Below, piece by piece: positions 8,704 to 18,889 of a stretch of DNA of 64,000 nt. The notes under the pieces were generated by a model. That model saw nothing but the letters and a program-made list of their open reading frames with translations. It had not been told where the DNA came from and ran no database searches. Position 1 is the first letter of the stretch. Each line of letters opens with the position of its first letter. Origin of the DNA: Clostridiaceae bacterium (GTDB lineage Bacteria > Bacillota > Clostridia > Saccharofermentanales > DTU023); the NCBI GenBank assembly GCA_012518795.1, contig JAAYRL010000050.1, forward strand, positions 62,001-126,000, given 5' to 3'. The translations under genes were made by a program, and so were the position numbers.

Positions 8704-9405
8704 ATGTCTCAACGTGTAAATTATCAAAAAGAATTGGAGAGCTTACATCAAAGCATGATCCGTATGGGTTCCGATGTTGAAGAATCCATTCATTTAGCAG
8801 TTCTTGCTTTAACTGAAAATGATGTTGAATTAGCAACAAAAGTAATCGATCGTGATGATGTTATTGATGAACAAGAACGCAAGATAACCCAAGATTGTAT
8901 TTTGCTAATAGCCCGTCAACAACCGGTTGCCAGTGATTTGCGCAGCATTGCAGCTAATATGAAGCTGGTCACTGATTTGGAAAGAGTAGCTGATCATGCT
9001 GAAGATATTGCGGAACATGTTGTCTTTTTAAATGATAAAAACTATAGTGTTATTGTACCGCATGATGTTGTAAAATTGACGGAGCATACATCGAAGATGA
9101 TTCATGCTGTTTTAGATGCCTATGTTGAGAGTGACTTAGAAAAAGCAAAACAAGTAGTCATGATGGATATTCGTGTCAATGCTCTCTATGGCAAATTGAA
9201 AAAATATCTCGTGCGTCAAATGAAACTTGATCCGAATGTTGCACCGGCAATGGTTGAAATGTTACTGGTTTGCAAGCACTTGGAACGAATAGGTGATCAT
9301 GCGAAAAATATTGCGGAATGGATTGTTTATTTTATTGAAGGTGAATATGTAACATCTGCTGAAATCCGAAGAGAAGCCGAAGCAAGTGAAAAAGACAAGG
9401 AATAG
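8704..9405 (+). CDS. phoU: Phosphate signalling protein PhoU
   Basis: PhoU relays the transport state of PstSCAB to the PhoR kinase and limits phosphate uptake. The sequence contains two three-helix PhoU repeats, each with the metal-binding signature: LERVADHAEDIAEH in the first half and LERIGDHAKNIAEWIVY in the second. An N-terminal YQKELESLHQSMIRMGSDVE segment is typical. Length (233 residues) is slightly above the usual 215-235. The start has AGGAGAAAGG upstream. The gene ends two bases before the response-regulator start, which supports co-transcription and functional coupling. Confidence 0.96.
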   Translation: MSQRVNYQKELESLHQSMIRMGSDVEESIHLAVLALTENDVELATKVIDRDDVIDEQERKITQDCILLIARQQPVASDLRSIAANMKLVTDLERVADHAEDIAEHVVFLNDKNYSVIVPHDVVKLTEHTSKMIHAVLDAYVESDLEKAKQVVMMDIRVNALYGKLKKYLVRQMKLDPNVAPAMVEMLLVCKHLERIGDHAKNIAEWIVYFIEGEYVTSAEIRREAEASEKDKE

Positions 9406-9407
9406 CA

Positions 9408-10178
9408 GTGGGAGAGCAATCATTTGTCGTTGTTGTAGAAGACGATCAATCAATAGCCGAATTAATCCGTTACAATCTTGAAAGTGAAGGTTATCAAGTT
9501 TTGCACGTTGAATCGGGCGATGAGTTGTTCCAAAAACTAAGCCGGGAAAAACGGAATGTTGATCTCTTTCTTCTGGATGTTATGTTGCCGGGTATTGATG
9601 GATTTGAGATTTGTCAGACACTCAGGAAAAACAAGAAATATTTCTGGTCATCTTTTTTATTTTTGACTGCACGTTCAACAGAGAAAGACAAGTTGGAAGG
9701 CTTTAATGCCGGGGCAGATGATTTTTTAACGAAACCTTTCGGAATGAGAGAATTATTAGCGAGAGTGAAAATTCTGGTCAATCGGAGCAAGGAACGGGTG
9801 GCTTTGAGTGAAGGCCAGACGTTTCAATCCGATCCGGTTGCCGGCAAATCTGAGTCACCGGAAAATGAAATTATCTCTATTGGCGAAATAACTTTAGATG
9901 ATGCCAGACATCGTGTTTATGTAAATGATCTTGAAGTTTCAATGACTCATCGTGAATATGAATTGCTTAAATTTCTTATGCAAAATAGTGGTTTGGCTTT
10001 TACCAGAGATGATTTGTTAAATCATGTTTGGGGTTATGAGTATAGCGGGGAAACTAGAACAGTCGATGTTCATATTCGTCAATTACGTCGTAAAATTGAA
10101 ACTGATTCTTCTAAACCGATTTATATCCAAACGGTACGAGGTGTCGGATATCGTTTTGCTGAAATAGATGATGGTTGA
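9408..10178 (+). CDS. phoP: PhoP/PhoB-type response regulator
   Basis: An OmpR-family DNA-binding regulator. The receiver domain carries the acidic pair EDD at residues 11-13, the phospho-acceptor Asp57 in FLLDVMLPG, and the conserved Lys in LTKPFG. The C-terminal winged helix ends in TVRGVGYRF. It begins at a GTG just after the phoU stop and precedes its kinase by 38 bases. Being inside the pst operon makes phosphate response the most likely role. The direct repeats upstream of pstS (3828) and of the Na+/phosphate symporter (43134) are the natural candidate binding sites; this link is inferred. Confidence 0.9.
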   Translation: MGEQSFVVVVEDDQSIAELIRYNLESEGYQVLHVESGDELFQKLSREKRNVDLFLLDVMLPGIDGFEICQTLRKNKKYFWSSFLFLTARSTEKDKLEGFNAGADDFLTKPFGMRELLARVKILVNRSKERVALSEGQTFQSDPVAGKSESPENEIISIGEITLDDARHRVYVNDLEVSMTHREYELLKFLMQNSGLAFTRDDLLNHVWGYEYSGETRTVDVHIRQLRRKIETDSSKPIYIQTVRGVGYRFAEIDDG

Positions 10179-10216
10179 AATGATAGAATAAACAAGATTT
10201 TCTAAGAGAGCTATCT

Positions 10217-12067
10217 ATGAAAAAACGCTTACGAATATTGGGAAACATTGTAATCATTTTAGCAATAACCATAGTTTCAATTTTGAATTATCGAGAACTA
10301 AGATCAAAACTCATTCAAAGTAACGAGAATTACTTAGCCAATATTACATCTTTTTTTGATCGTGCATTAAGTCATAATATAGAGAAATCAGGCTCTAATG
10401 ATGATTTTGCAACAATTGATGAGAATGAGGAATCAAGTCAGACGGAAATTACCGACCAAAGAAGTACTGAAAATAGTAATGTGACTCAAGAATTGCTTGA
10501 GCAAACAATTGGTCTGACATTTGAAACTTTTAATGTTTTAACGTCGGATTTACGAATTACCGTAATGGATGAAACCGGTAAAGTTCTTGCAGATAGCAAT
10601 TTCCCGGGTGATAAATTGAATAATCACCGAGCCAGACCTGAAGTCTGGGGTGTGATTTCCGGTGAAGAAAGCCACTCTAATGTGCGTTTTTCGAATACAG
10701 AATCTGTTGAGCGTCTATATTTTTCAGCCAGATCCACTCATGATAATATGATTGTCAGAGCGGCGGTGTTAATGGACTTCTTATCTAATGCCGCCTCGAC
10801 AATTACACTTTCCGGCTTTATTATCGGTGTTGCAACATTAGTGCTATTCAATTTAGTTTTACACTTATTATTCAAAAAGCAAGATAAACATCAGGCTGAT
10901 TTAGAGAAAGTTTTAATAAAACTTGAGTCCGGGGATTTGTCCGCCAGGATGGAAGAAGATCGTAATACTTTTGCCAATTATCGCAAGTTTGCCGAAAATT
11001 TTAATCAGACTGTTACGAATTTCGAACATGATTTCAATGAAATGCAGGCAGGACGAGCATGGCTTGAAGAAATGGTTAATTCACTAATGGAACCCCTAGT
11101 CGTAGTGAATAATGACCTGCAAGTAGTTTTTGCCAATAAATATGCCAAAACTCTATTCAACCGGGACATTGATCCTATAGAAAATCCTTATCCTTTCGTG
11201 CTGTTAACGCATGAAGACAAATTAGACGATCTTTGTCAACAAGTTCTTAACAATGGCAAAACTGTACGTAAGGAATTTAAATTGCAGGTAACCGGACGTT
11301 ATAATGCTTTCCAAGTTATGCTTTCTCCAATTGATGTGGATCATGTAGTTGTGTTGTTTAATGACATTTCCGCTGAATACGAGGCTCGTGAACTACGGTC
11401 CAGCTTTGTAGCAAACGTAACTCATGAATTGAAAACGCCCTTAACTTCTATTAGAGGTTTTGTTGAGACTTTGCGTAATCGCAACAATACTGCACCTGAA
11501 CAGGTCAATAATTTCTTGGAAATCATCGATATTGAAGCAGCCCGACTAGAACGATTAATCAATGACATTTTGCGTCTATCGGATATTGAACGCTTAAACA
11601 ATGATTCTGAAATGGAAGATTTTGATTTGGTCGAATTATTAGATGAATGTTTAGTTCAATTAGATGATCAAGCCAGTGAAAAACAAATCAATCTGATTCC
11701 GAGTGATGATCCTACATTTTTGCCGGTTAAAGCGAATCGTGATCGAATTAAACAAGTGTTACTGAATTTATTAGAGAATGCGATTAAATATCATCGCAAG
11801 AAAGGTAATATTTGGATTGATCTGAAGCGCAAAGGAAGATTTGTCACAATCAAAGTTAAAGATGACGGTTATGGCTTTGATGAACAATCTGCCAAAAGAG
11901 TCTTTGAACGTTTTTATCGTGTGGACAAAAGTCGTTCTCGTATGCTTGGAGGTACCGGCTTAGGTTTATCAATCGTTAAGCATATTGCTTTATTGTATGA
12001 CGGTGAAGCCAGTGTTAAAAGTATACCTGATAAAGGTAGTACTTTTAAAGTTATGTTGAAAATCTAG
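10217..12067 (+). CDS. phoR: PhoR-type sensor histidine kinase
   Basis: A membrane sensor kinase paired with the regulator immediately upstream. The first membrane segment is at about residues 7-24 and the second at about 197-219; between them lies an external domain of some 170 residues. A HAMP-like region, a PAS-like domain (about 285-385) and the kinase core follow. The phospho-accepting His403 is in SSFVANVTHELKTPLTS. The N box reads LLNLLENAIKYH and the G boxes DDGYGFD and GGTGLGLSIVKH. Length (616 residues) is typical of Gram-positive PhoR. In the known system PhoU and Pst restrain this kinase when phosphate is plentiful. Confidence 0.9.
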   Translation: MKKRLRILGNIVIILAITIVSILNYRELRSKLIQSNENYLANITSFFDRALSHNIEKSGSNDDFATIDENEESSQTEITDQRSTENSNVTQELLEQTIGLTFETFNVLTSDLRITVMDETGKVLADSNFPGDKLNNHRARPEVWGVISGEESHSNVRFSNTESVERLYFSARSTHDNMIVRAAVLMDFLSNAASTITLSGFIIGVATLVLFNLVLHLLFKKQDKHQADLEKVLIKLESGDLSARMEEDRNTFANYRKFAENFNQTVTNFEHDFNEMQAGRAWLEEMVNSLMEPLVVVNNDLQVVFANKYAKTLFNRDIDPIENPYPFVLLTHEDKLDDLCQQVLNNGKTVRKEFKLQVTGRYNAFQVMLSPIDVDHVVVLFNDISAEYEARELRSSFVANVTHELKTPLTSIRGFVETLRNRNNTAPEQVNNFLEIIDIEAARLERLINDILRLSDIERLNNDSEMEDFDLVELLDECLVQLDDQASEKQINLIPSDDPTFLPVKANRDRIKQVLLNLLENAIKYHRKKGNIWIDLKRKGRFVTIKVKDDGYGFDEQSAKRVFERFYRVDKSRSRMLGGTGLGLSIVKHIALLYDGEASVKSIPDKGSTFKVMLKI

Positions 12068-12082
12068 CTTTATTTCGTTTGT

Positions 12083-12246
12083 CAAACATGCGATTTTCCA
12101 TACAAAATATTGCAGTAATTATTAGCCAATGAAATCACTTCTGATGCGTACTGCTAAAAATTCTAAAAACTAAAGGCTCATTGTCTAAAAATCGCAAACT
12201 CGGGCTAAAGCCCTCAAACATGCGATTTTCCATGCAAAATATTGCA
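12083..12246. repeat. Two-copy 32-bp direct repeat
   Basis: A 32-bp sequence starting CAAACATGCGATTTTCCAT occurs at 12083-12114 and again at 12215-12246 with a single mismatch (A or G after CCAT). The copies are 132 bases apart, between phoR and the RelBE pair. The intervening DNA has no gene. The repeat may be the trace of a duplication or of an element that is gone. Confidence 0.8.
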
Positions 12247-12315
12247 TTACTTATCTTTACATAAATAAACTATTTGTTTACAATGAATACATGTAGTCGA
12301 TTCGGAGGTGATACT

Positions 12316-12543
12316 GTGCCTACTTCAGTCAGATTAAGTGAAGAAACAAATCAAAGATTAGATCGATTGGTAAAACGTACCGGTCGCTCAAAAGCTTTTT
12401 ATTTAAGACAACTTATTGAATCCGGTTTGGATCAACTAGAGTATGAATACGACATTTTACAAGATGTTTCTGACTACAGAGCAGGAAAATTAGAAACATA
12501 TTCTATTGAGAAAGTAAGAGAAAACTATGGCTTGGAAGATTGA
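12316..12543 (+). CDS. relB: RelB/ribbon-helix-helix antitoxin
   Basis: The antitoxin half of a type II toxin-antitoxin pair. The N-terminal segment TSVRLSEETNQRLDRLVKRTGRSKAFYLRQLIESGLDQLE is a ribbon-helix-helix DNA-binding fold, and the acidic C-terminal part should wrap the toxin. I chose the GTG at 12316 because GGAGG lies 8 bases upstream and because it opens the conserved fold; a longer frame from 12274 lacks a ribosome site. It is 75 residues. The toxin gene overlaps its last 17 bases, the usual arrangement for tight co-expression. Antitoxins of this class usually repress their own promoter. Confidence 0.88.
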   Translation: MPTSVRLSEETNQRLDRLVKRTGRSKAFYLRQLIESGLDQLEYEYDILQDVSDYRAGKLETYSIEKVRENYGLED

Positions 12544-12790
12544 GTTTTCACCAAGGGCTTTTAAGGCGTTTAATAAAATAGACAAATCTTCGGCAATCAG
12601 GATTCTTGCTAAACTTGAAGAAATATCTAACTTAAAAGATCCAAAAGAAACAGGATCCCCTCTAACCGGTATTTTATCAGGCTTATGGCGATACAGAATA
12701 GGGGATTATAGGGTTATCTGTTCTATCGAATATGAAACAATAGTTATATTTGTTGTAGATATTGGGCATCGAAGAGATATTTATCGTTGA
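12527..12790 (+). CDS. relE: RelE/ParE-type toxin
   Basis: An 87-residue RelE-superfamily protein. The pattern matches the family: MAWKIEFSPRAFKAFNKIDKSSAIRILAKLEEI, then a central LSGLWRYRIGDYRVICSIE and a C-terminal IVFVVDIGHRRDIYR with the basic residues and final Tyr characteristic of ribosome-dependent mRNA endonucleases of the RelE type. The gene overlaps the antitoxin by 17 bases. Intact key residues suggest activity, but RelE versus ParE (gyrase target) cannot be decided with certainty from sequence; the C-terminal HRR-Y favours RelE. Confidence 0.88.
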   Translation: MAWKIEFSPRAFKAFNKIDKSSAIRILAKLEEISNLKDPKETGSPLTGILSGLWRYRIGDYRVICSIEYETIVIFVVDIGHRRDIYR

Positions 12791-12850
12791 ACTTGATCTT
12801 CCAATTATTTACTTTATTTTCAATGTCTGAATATAATATAGTCAAAACAC

Positions 12851-12886
12851 ATAACATTAAATAAATATCTAAATGTTATATTTTTA
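12851..12886 (+). terminator. Possible terminator after relE
   Basis: ATAACATT at 12851 and AATGTTAT at 12872 can pair, followed by ATTTTTA. The stem is AT-only and weak, so this is tentative. Confidence 0.35.
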
Positions 12887-12971
12887 TCAGTACACATAAG
12901 AAGCGATTTCCTTGTCTAATAATTAAAAAAAATACATTATAATTTTGCAATATACTTATCTGGTTTCTTAA

Positions 12972-15110
<2,139 letters not shown>

Positions 15111-15188
15111 GGTTATGTTATCGAAGTTACCGGATAATGGTATAATAATACTGTAATTTTAACATTTAACAGCAGTAGGAGCTTGTAC

Positions 15189-15710
15189 ATGCCTTTATTT
15201 TTTTTATTTTCATTAGGTGTTAGCCTGATACTGGCAATTGCTTTATTTGCATTGTTAATTAATAGGCTGCAAGTTAATTGGACAAGACAAAACAAGATAG
15301 GAATCTCGTTTTTACTACCGGTTTTAATTACTATAATTTTTATCTTTGTTGTATATCTTGATACTCAACCCAAGATATTAGACTTAATCAATTTAATTCA
15401 GGGCAATACGAAAACTATTGAAGTACAAAGCGAGGAAATTAAAGTACAAGGTAATAATTTGATCATAGATGATCAAATCTATCTCTTGAGTCCGCTGAGT
15501 GAGAAAATTTCTGATCAGAAAACTTATCGTTTCAGTTATTTGCCGAACAGTAAAATCATAGTTTATCAAGAATATGATGCTACTTTACCTATAATGCAAG
15601 AGGTTACTGCAGATGGAACCCCGACTGAGTCTGATCCGAATAACCTTGAGGATTCAGATAATCCGACAGATACTACGACTCCGGTAGAAGTTATAGATCC
15701 TGCATTCTGA
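15189..15710 (+). CDS. Small membrane protein of unknown function
   Basis: I do not recognise this protein. It is about 173 residues, starts at an ATG behind CAGTAGGAG, and has two hydrophobic segments (roughly residues 3-26 and 38-58) separated by a short basic loop. The rest is hydrophilic, with a folded-looking stretch (residues 75-140) and a tail rich in Asp, Thr and Pro (ESDPNNLEDSDNPTDTTTPVEV) of the kind often found outside the membrane. It follows ligA by 78 bases on the same strand. Nothing suggests a function beyond membrane attachment. Confidence 0.7.
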   Translation: MPLFFLFSLGVSLILAIALFALLINRLQVNWTRQNKIGISFLLPVLITIIFIFVVYLDTQPKILDLINLIQGNTKTIEVQSEEIKVQGNNLIIDDQIYLLSPLSEKISDQKTYRFSYLPNSKIIVYQEYDATLPIMQEVTADGTPTESDPNNLEDSDNPTDTTTPVEVIDPAF

Positions 15711-15835
15711 GATGTGAGATTGATTAATTTATATTTATTATTATGTTGTCAATTAACTTTAATTGATATAATCTAAATACAAATTATCTTTTTCTTTAGT
15801 TCAAATACTTTCAACTTTTAGTGGAGGTATTTTTT

Positions 15836-16484
15836 ATGAAAAATAATATCGAAATAATCCGAAAGCAGCCCGATTTACATTTTTCAATTTGCAGCTCGAA
15901 TAAAGAACTATTTCTAAAGTTTGAACAAATTCTCAAAAAAGACGGATTGATTGGAATACCGGATTTACAAGGGAATTTACATTATATCGTTGATGCACGT
16001 AAAGGATTTTATACTGCGTACAGTAAAGTCAAACAGACAACTCTGGAACTGATGGAACAAAAATTTGAACAAAGAGAAAATCAAATCTTAAGATATGAAG
16101 AGATTGCAGAAAATCTAATTACGAAATATGAATTTGATAGAAGCTTAATATGAATTTGATAGAAGCTTAATCGGTACTAAATTTGTTAAATATATAATAG
16201 TTCATTGTTTACTCGATAAATCTTTAATGGTTTCATTATCAAAAAAACTATATCCGGCTATTGCTAAGATTTTTTCCAGCACGGCAAATAAGGTTTGTTA
16301 TAGTACCCGTTATTCATTACGTAAAGTTGAATTGTTAGAAAAAAAACAGAGACAACAAAAAATAAACAAAGAATATCTACTGCCTGACAATGCATCGTAT
16401 AGCAATGGTGTAGCTTTGCATAAATTAATTAATGAAGGTGAATTAATGTTGCAAAAGAATCAGTCAACAGAAACTTGCAACTAA
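15836..16484 (+). pseudogene. Spo0A-C-domain gene split by a 22-bp tandem duplication
   Basis: Two adjacent frames together encode one protein. The first (15836-16153, ATG behind GGAGG) ends IAENLITKYEFDRSLI then stop. The second frame resumes with YEFDRSLIGTKFVKYI and continues to 16484. The break is a perfect tandem copy of 22 bp (16125-16146 and 16147-16168), which shifts the frame. Removing one copy restores a 208-residue protein. Its C-terminal part (KKLYPAIAKIFSSTANKV...YSLRK) resembles the DNA-binding domain of the sporulation regulator Spo0A ([25 protein letters not shown]). The N-terminal 100 residues are not a receiver domain and I do not recognise them. Either the gene is newly broken, the repeat varies in copy number, or the assembly is wrong here. 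Confidence 0.75.
16125..16168. repeat. 22-bp perfect tandem duplication
   Basis: Two identical copies of a 22-bp unit beginning AATATGAATTTG lie head to tail inside the Spo0A-C-like gene. Since 22 is not a multiple of three, the second copy shifts the reading frame and creates the premature stop at 16151. Confidence 0.95.
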
Positions 16485-16602
16485 TACGTGGAATACAATG
16501 ACAAGAAATGAAATTTGCACATTTTCAGGAGTCCGGCAAATTAAAATTTGTCCAGCTCCGGATTCTGAGCAGAAATCATGTTATGAGAAAAAATATTTAA
16601 AA

Positions 16603-16636
16603 ATAAAAAAGGCCATCGAATGCGACAGCCTTGCAA
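16603..16636 (-). terminator. Rho-independent terminator of the HU gene
   Basis: Read on the minus strand, AAGGC...GCCTT (with an inner TCG/CGA pairing) is followed by a run of six T and then ATTTTT. It lies just downstream of the HU stop codon. Confidence 0.8.
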
Positions 16637-16653
16637 AGTAAAGATACAAAAGA

Positions 16654-16929
16654 TTATGAATTAACACGATCTTTTAAATTTTTACCAGCTTTAAAAGCAG
16701 GTGATTTTGATGCAGGAATTTTAATAGGTTCTTTTGTAGCAGGATTTCTGCCCATACGTTCTGCGCGATAACGAACCTCAAAAGTACCAAAACCAACTAA
16801 AGTAACTTTTTCTTCTTTTTCAAGTTCTTCAGTAATTGTTTCTAAAATAGCATTTACTGCTTTTTGGCTATCTTTTTTGCTTAAGAGTGTTTTCTCTGCA
16901 ACTGCAGCAATTAATTCTGTTTTATTCAT
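16654..16929 (-). CDS. hup: HU-family DNA-binding protein
   Basis: A 91-residue histone-like protein that bends and compacts DNA as a dimer. It begins [13 protein letters not shown] and has the family signature [45 protein letters not shown], including the RNP tip motif that intercalates at DNA bends. I chose the ATG at 16929 because AGGAGG lies 7 bases before it; the frame upstream is an unconserved leader. It has its own promoter (16960-16989) and terminator (16603-16636), so it is a monocistronic unit. Confidence 0.96.
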   Translation of the reverse strand: MNKTELIAAVAEKTLLSKKDSQKAVNAILETITEELEKEEKVTLVGFGTFEVRYRAERMGRNPATKEPIKIPASKSPAFKAGKNLKDRVNS

Positions 16930-16959
16930 AGGAGCCTCCTTTTTTATAATGCAATCAGT

Positions 16960-16989
16960 ATTATGCTTTGTTTTGGAGGAATTTGTCAA
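16960..16989 (-). promoter_or_regulatory. Promoter of the HU gene
   Basis: On the minus strand a consensus TTGACA (16984-16989) is followed after 18 bases by CATAAT (16960-16965), about 30 bases before the HU start codon. Confidence 0.7.
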
Positions 16990-17279
16990 TAGTAAAATGG
17001 CTGAAAATCCTTATATATCAAGATATTTCTTGTTTTTTTCAATTAAAATGAGAATATTGCAAGAAATTAATTTATAAAACAAATAAAACACATACATTAC
17101 AATATATTTTATTAACTAATATGATTAACCTAATTATTTGTAGTTATGTAGTTGCTGTTAAATTTCATAGTTACGTTGTCACTGTTACTTAAGATTTCCT
17201 AAACAACAAATTGATGTCATGAGTATAATTCAGATAGTTGCACAGTCCGAGAATTTTAGCTAAAATAGATTTCTGAAAT
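16990..17279. other. AT-rich gap between HU and tRNA-Pro(GGG)
   Basis: About 290 bases without a convincing gene. A TATAAT at 17224-17229 could be the -10 box for the tRNA, but I see no good -35 element at the right distance. Confidence 0.4.
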
Positions 17280-17356
17280 CGGGGTGTAGCTCAGGTGGCT
17301 AGAGTGCGTGCTTGGGGTGCACGAGGTCGCAAGTTCAAGTCTTGTCACTCCGACCA
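17280..17356 (+). tRNA. tRNA-Pro (anticodon GGG)
   Basis: A complete 77-base cloverleaf with encoded CCA. The acceptor stem pairs CGGGGTG with CACTCCG. The anticodon loop is TTGGGGT (anticodon GGG), between the stems CGTGC and GCACG. The T arm contains GTTCAAGTC. One of three proline tRNAs in this window. Confidence 0.95.
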
Positions 17357-17362
17357 ATTTGT

Positions 17363-17416
17363 TAAGGCTTTTCGTACATTTCGTAATTTGATATGATTCG
17401 GAAAGCCTTTTATTAT
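17363..17416 (+). terminator. Terminator after tRNA-Pro(GGG)
   Basis: AAGGCTTT at 17364 pairs with AAAGCCTT at 17402, followed by TTATTATTTTG. The position right behind the tRNA supports it. Confidence 0.65.
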
Positions 17417-17529
17417 TTTGTATTTGCAGAACTGATTTTAATAATCGATAATATTTAAAATAGCATAGTCAGACCTGTTGAATAATCAAATAATAATGTG
17501 ACTTTTGTGCAAAAAAAGAGGAATTTCAA

Positions 17530-18027
17530 ATGAAAAAAAGAGAAGATTATATTTCTTGGGATGAATATTTTATGGGAGTTGCATTGCTCTCAGCTCAACG
17601 CAGCAAGGATCCCAATACTCAAGTCGGTGCTTGTGTTGTTAATTCGGACAATAAGATTGTTTCTGTAGGTTATAACGGGATGCCGTTAGGTGTTTCAGAT
17701 GATGAATTTCCATGGGCAAGAGAGGGAGAATTTCTTGATACAAAGTATCCATATGTTTGTCATGCTGAACTGAATGCGATTTTGAATAATCCGGGAATGT
17801 CTTTGAAAAATTGCAGCATTTATGTTCCTTTATTTCCTTGTAATGAATGTTGTAAAGCAATTATCCAGTCCGGTATTCGCAAAGTGTTTTATTTGTCGGA
17901 TAAATATGCTGCTACAGATAGTGTCATAGCATCAAAAAGAATGATGGATTCAGCCGGTGTTGAATATAGTCAACTGCAAACAAATTTAGAAGAACTGACG
18001 ATTTCATTCCGAGTAGAAGATGTTTGA
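17530..18027 (+). CDS. Deoxycytidylate deaminase-like protein
   Basis: A zinc-dependent deaminase of the dCMP deaminase/ComEB family, which converts dCMP to dUMP for thymidylate synthesis. The zinc and catalytic motifs are intact: HAELNAI (His78, Glu80) and PCNECC (Cys104, Cys107). The N-terminal sequence SAQRSKDPNTQVGACVV and YNGMPLGVSDDEFPW are typical of this family. It is 165 residues, normal length. ATG start behind AGAGGA. The gene stands alone between tRNA-Pro and a small membrane protein. Confidence 0.9.
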   Translation: MKKREDYISWDEYFMGVALLSAQRSKDPNTQVGACVVNSDNKIVSVGYNGMPLGVSDDEFPWAREGEFLDTKYPYVCHAELNAILNNPGMSLKNCSIYVPLFPCNECCKAIIQSGIRKVFYLSDKYAATDSVIASKRMMDSAGVEYSQLQTNLEELTISFRVEDV

Positions 18028-18140
18028 TTAAAAGAATAATTTGTAATCTAATTGTAAACCGAACAAAGTTTTGTTTTCTTGACTTTGCGGAGTACAGATG
18101 TTAAATTACCAACAGAACAAATGTTCTGGAAGGTGTTAAT

Positions 18141-18500
18141 ATGATTACAATCTTTTTTTATATAGCTTTATTTGCAGTTGCTGTTTTTACTTATTATCAG
18201 ATGAAACGAGAAGTGAGAGCAGAAAAGCTTTTACTACAGGAAATTATTGAACTTGAACAAAAGTTACAATATTTTGATTCGCAAAGGTATTTGCTGAAAC
18301 AAAATCAAACAAGACAATCAGATTCTAAGAAGAACAAGTCGAATAAAGCCAGGATTATCAATTATCAAAAACATGTAAGATCTTCGAGCAACCAAAAAAT
18401 TAAATCTAAAATTAAATCTCAAATAATACCTGCTCAATCCAATACGATACCTAATCAAAGCTTGGCTTTTTATCTTGAGGATATAGATAAAATTGCTTAA
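18141..18500 (+). CDS. Small membrane-anchored protein of unknown function
   Basis: I do not recognise this 119-residue protein. It has one N-terminal membrane segment (residues 2-20), followed by a heptad-like stretch (VRAEKLLLQEIIELEQKLQYFDS) that may form a coiled coil, and then a very basic, Lys/Asn/Ser/Gln-rich tail. An AAGGTG site lies before the ATG. It is followed by tRNA-Ser. Confidence 0.6.
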   Translation: MITIFFYIALFAVAVFTYYQMKREVRAEKLLLQEIIELEQKLQYFDSQRYLLKQNQTRQSDSKKNKSNKARIINYQKHVRSSSNQKIKSKIKSQIIPAQSNTIPNQSLAFYLEDIDKIA

Positions 18501-18547
18501 TTTGTATTACTTCGCTATAATTCTAAAGCAACTTTATTTATATATAT

Positions 18548-18639
18548 GGAAGCGTAGCGAAGATGGCCGTAACGCGCCGCACTCGAAATGCGGTTGTCCA
18601 GAGATGGGCACGTGGGTTCGAATCCCACCGCTTCCGCCA
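18548..18639 (+). tRNA. tRNA-Ser (anticodon CGA)
   Basis: A 92-base class II tRNA with a long variable arm and encoded CCA. The acceptor stem pairs GGAAGCG with CGCTTCC, followed by G and CCA. The anticodon loop CTCGAAA gives anticodon CGA (codon UCG). Confidence 0.95.
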
Positions 18640-18652
18640 ATTTTATATTCTG

Positions 18653-18702
18653 AAAGCTTGTAATGTACTCATATCAGTGCTTACAGGCTTTATCGTTTTT
18701 TA
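18653..18702 (+). terminator. Terminator after tRNA-Ser
   Basis: AAAGCTTGTAA (18653) pairs with TTACAGGCTTT (18681) through one G-U pair, then ATCGTTTTTTAAT follows. Confidence 0.75.
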
Positions 18703-18793
18703 ATAATTAAAATAGTTTAGATTTGTCTAAACAGTATTAAACCGGAATTACCAGTTTGGTATTGGTGTTTACCGGTACGAAGTGCCCATAGGG

Positions 18794-18889
18794 GATCGAA
18801 CTTAGCTAAGCTTATTAAGTACAGTAATGCGAAAACTTATCAATTAATACGTGATTGAAGATCGAACTTAGCTATGCTTATTGAGCACA
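18794..18889. repeat. Direct repeat around the end of the diguanylate cyclase gene
   Basis: A 30-bp sequence beginning GATCGAACTTAGCTA occurs at 18794-18823 and at 18860-18889, with 27 of 30 identical. The second copy contains the last codons and stop of the diguanylate cyclase gene on the minus strand, so the first looks like a copied gene end. Confidence 0.75.
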
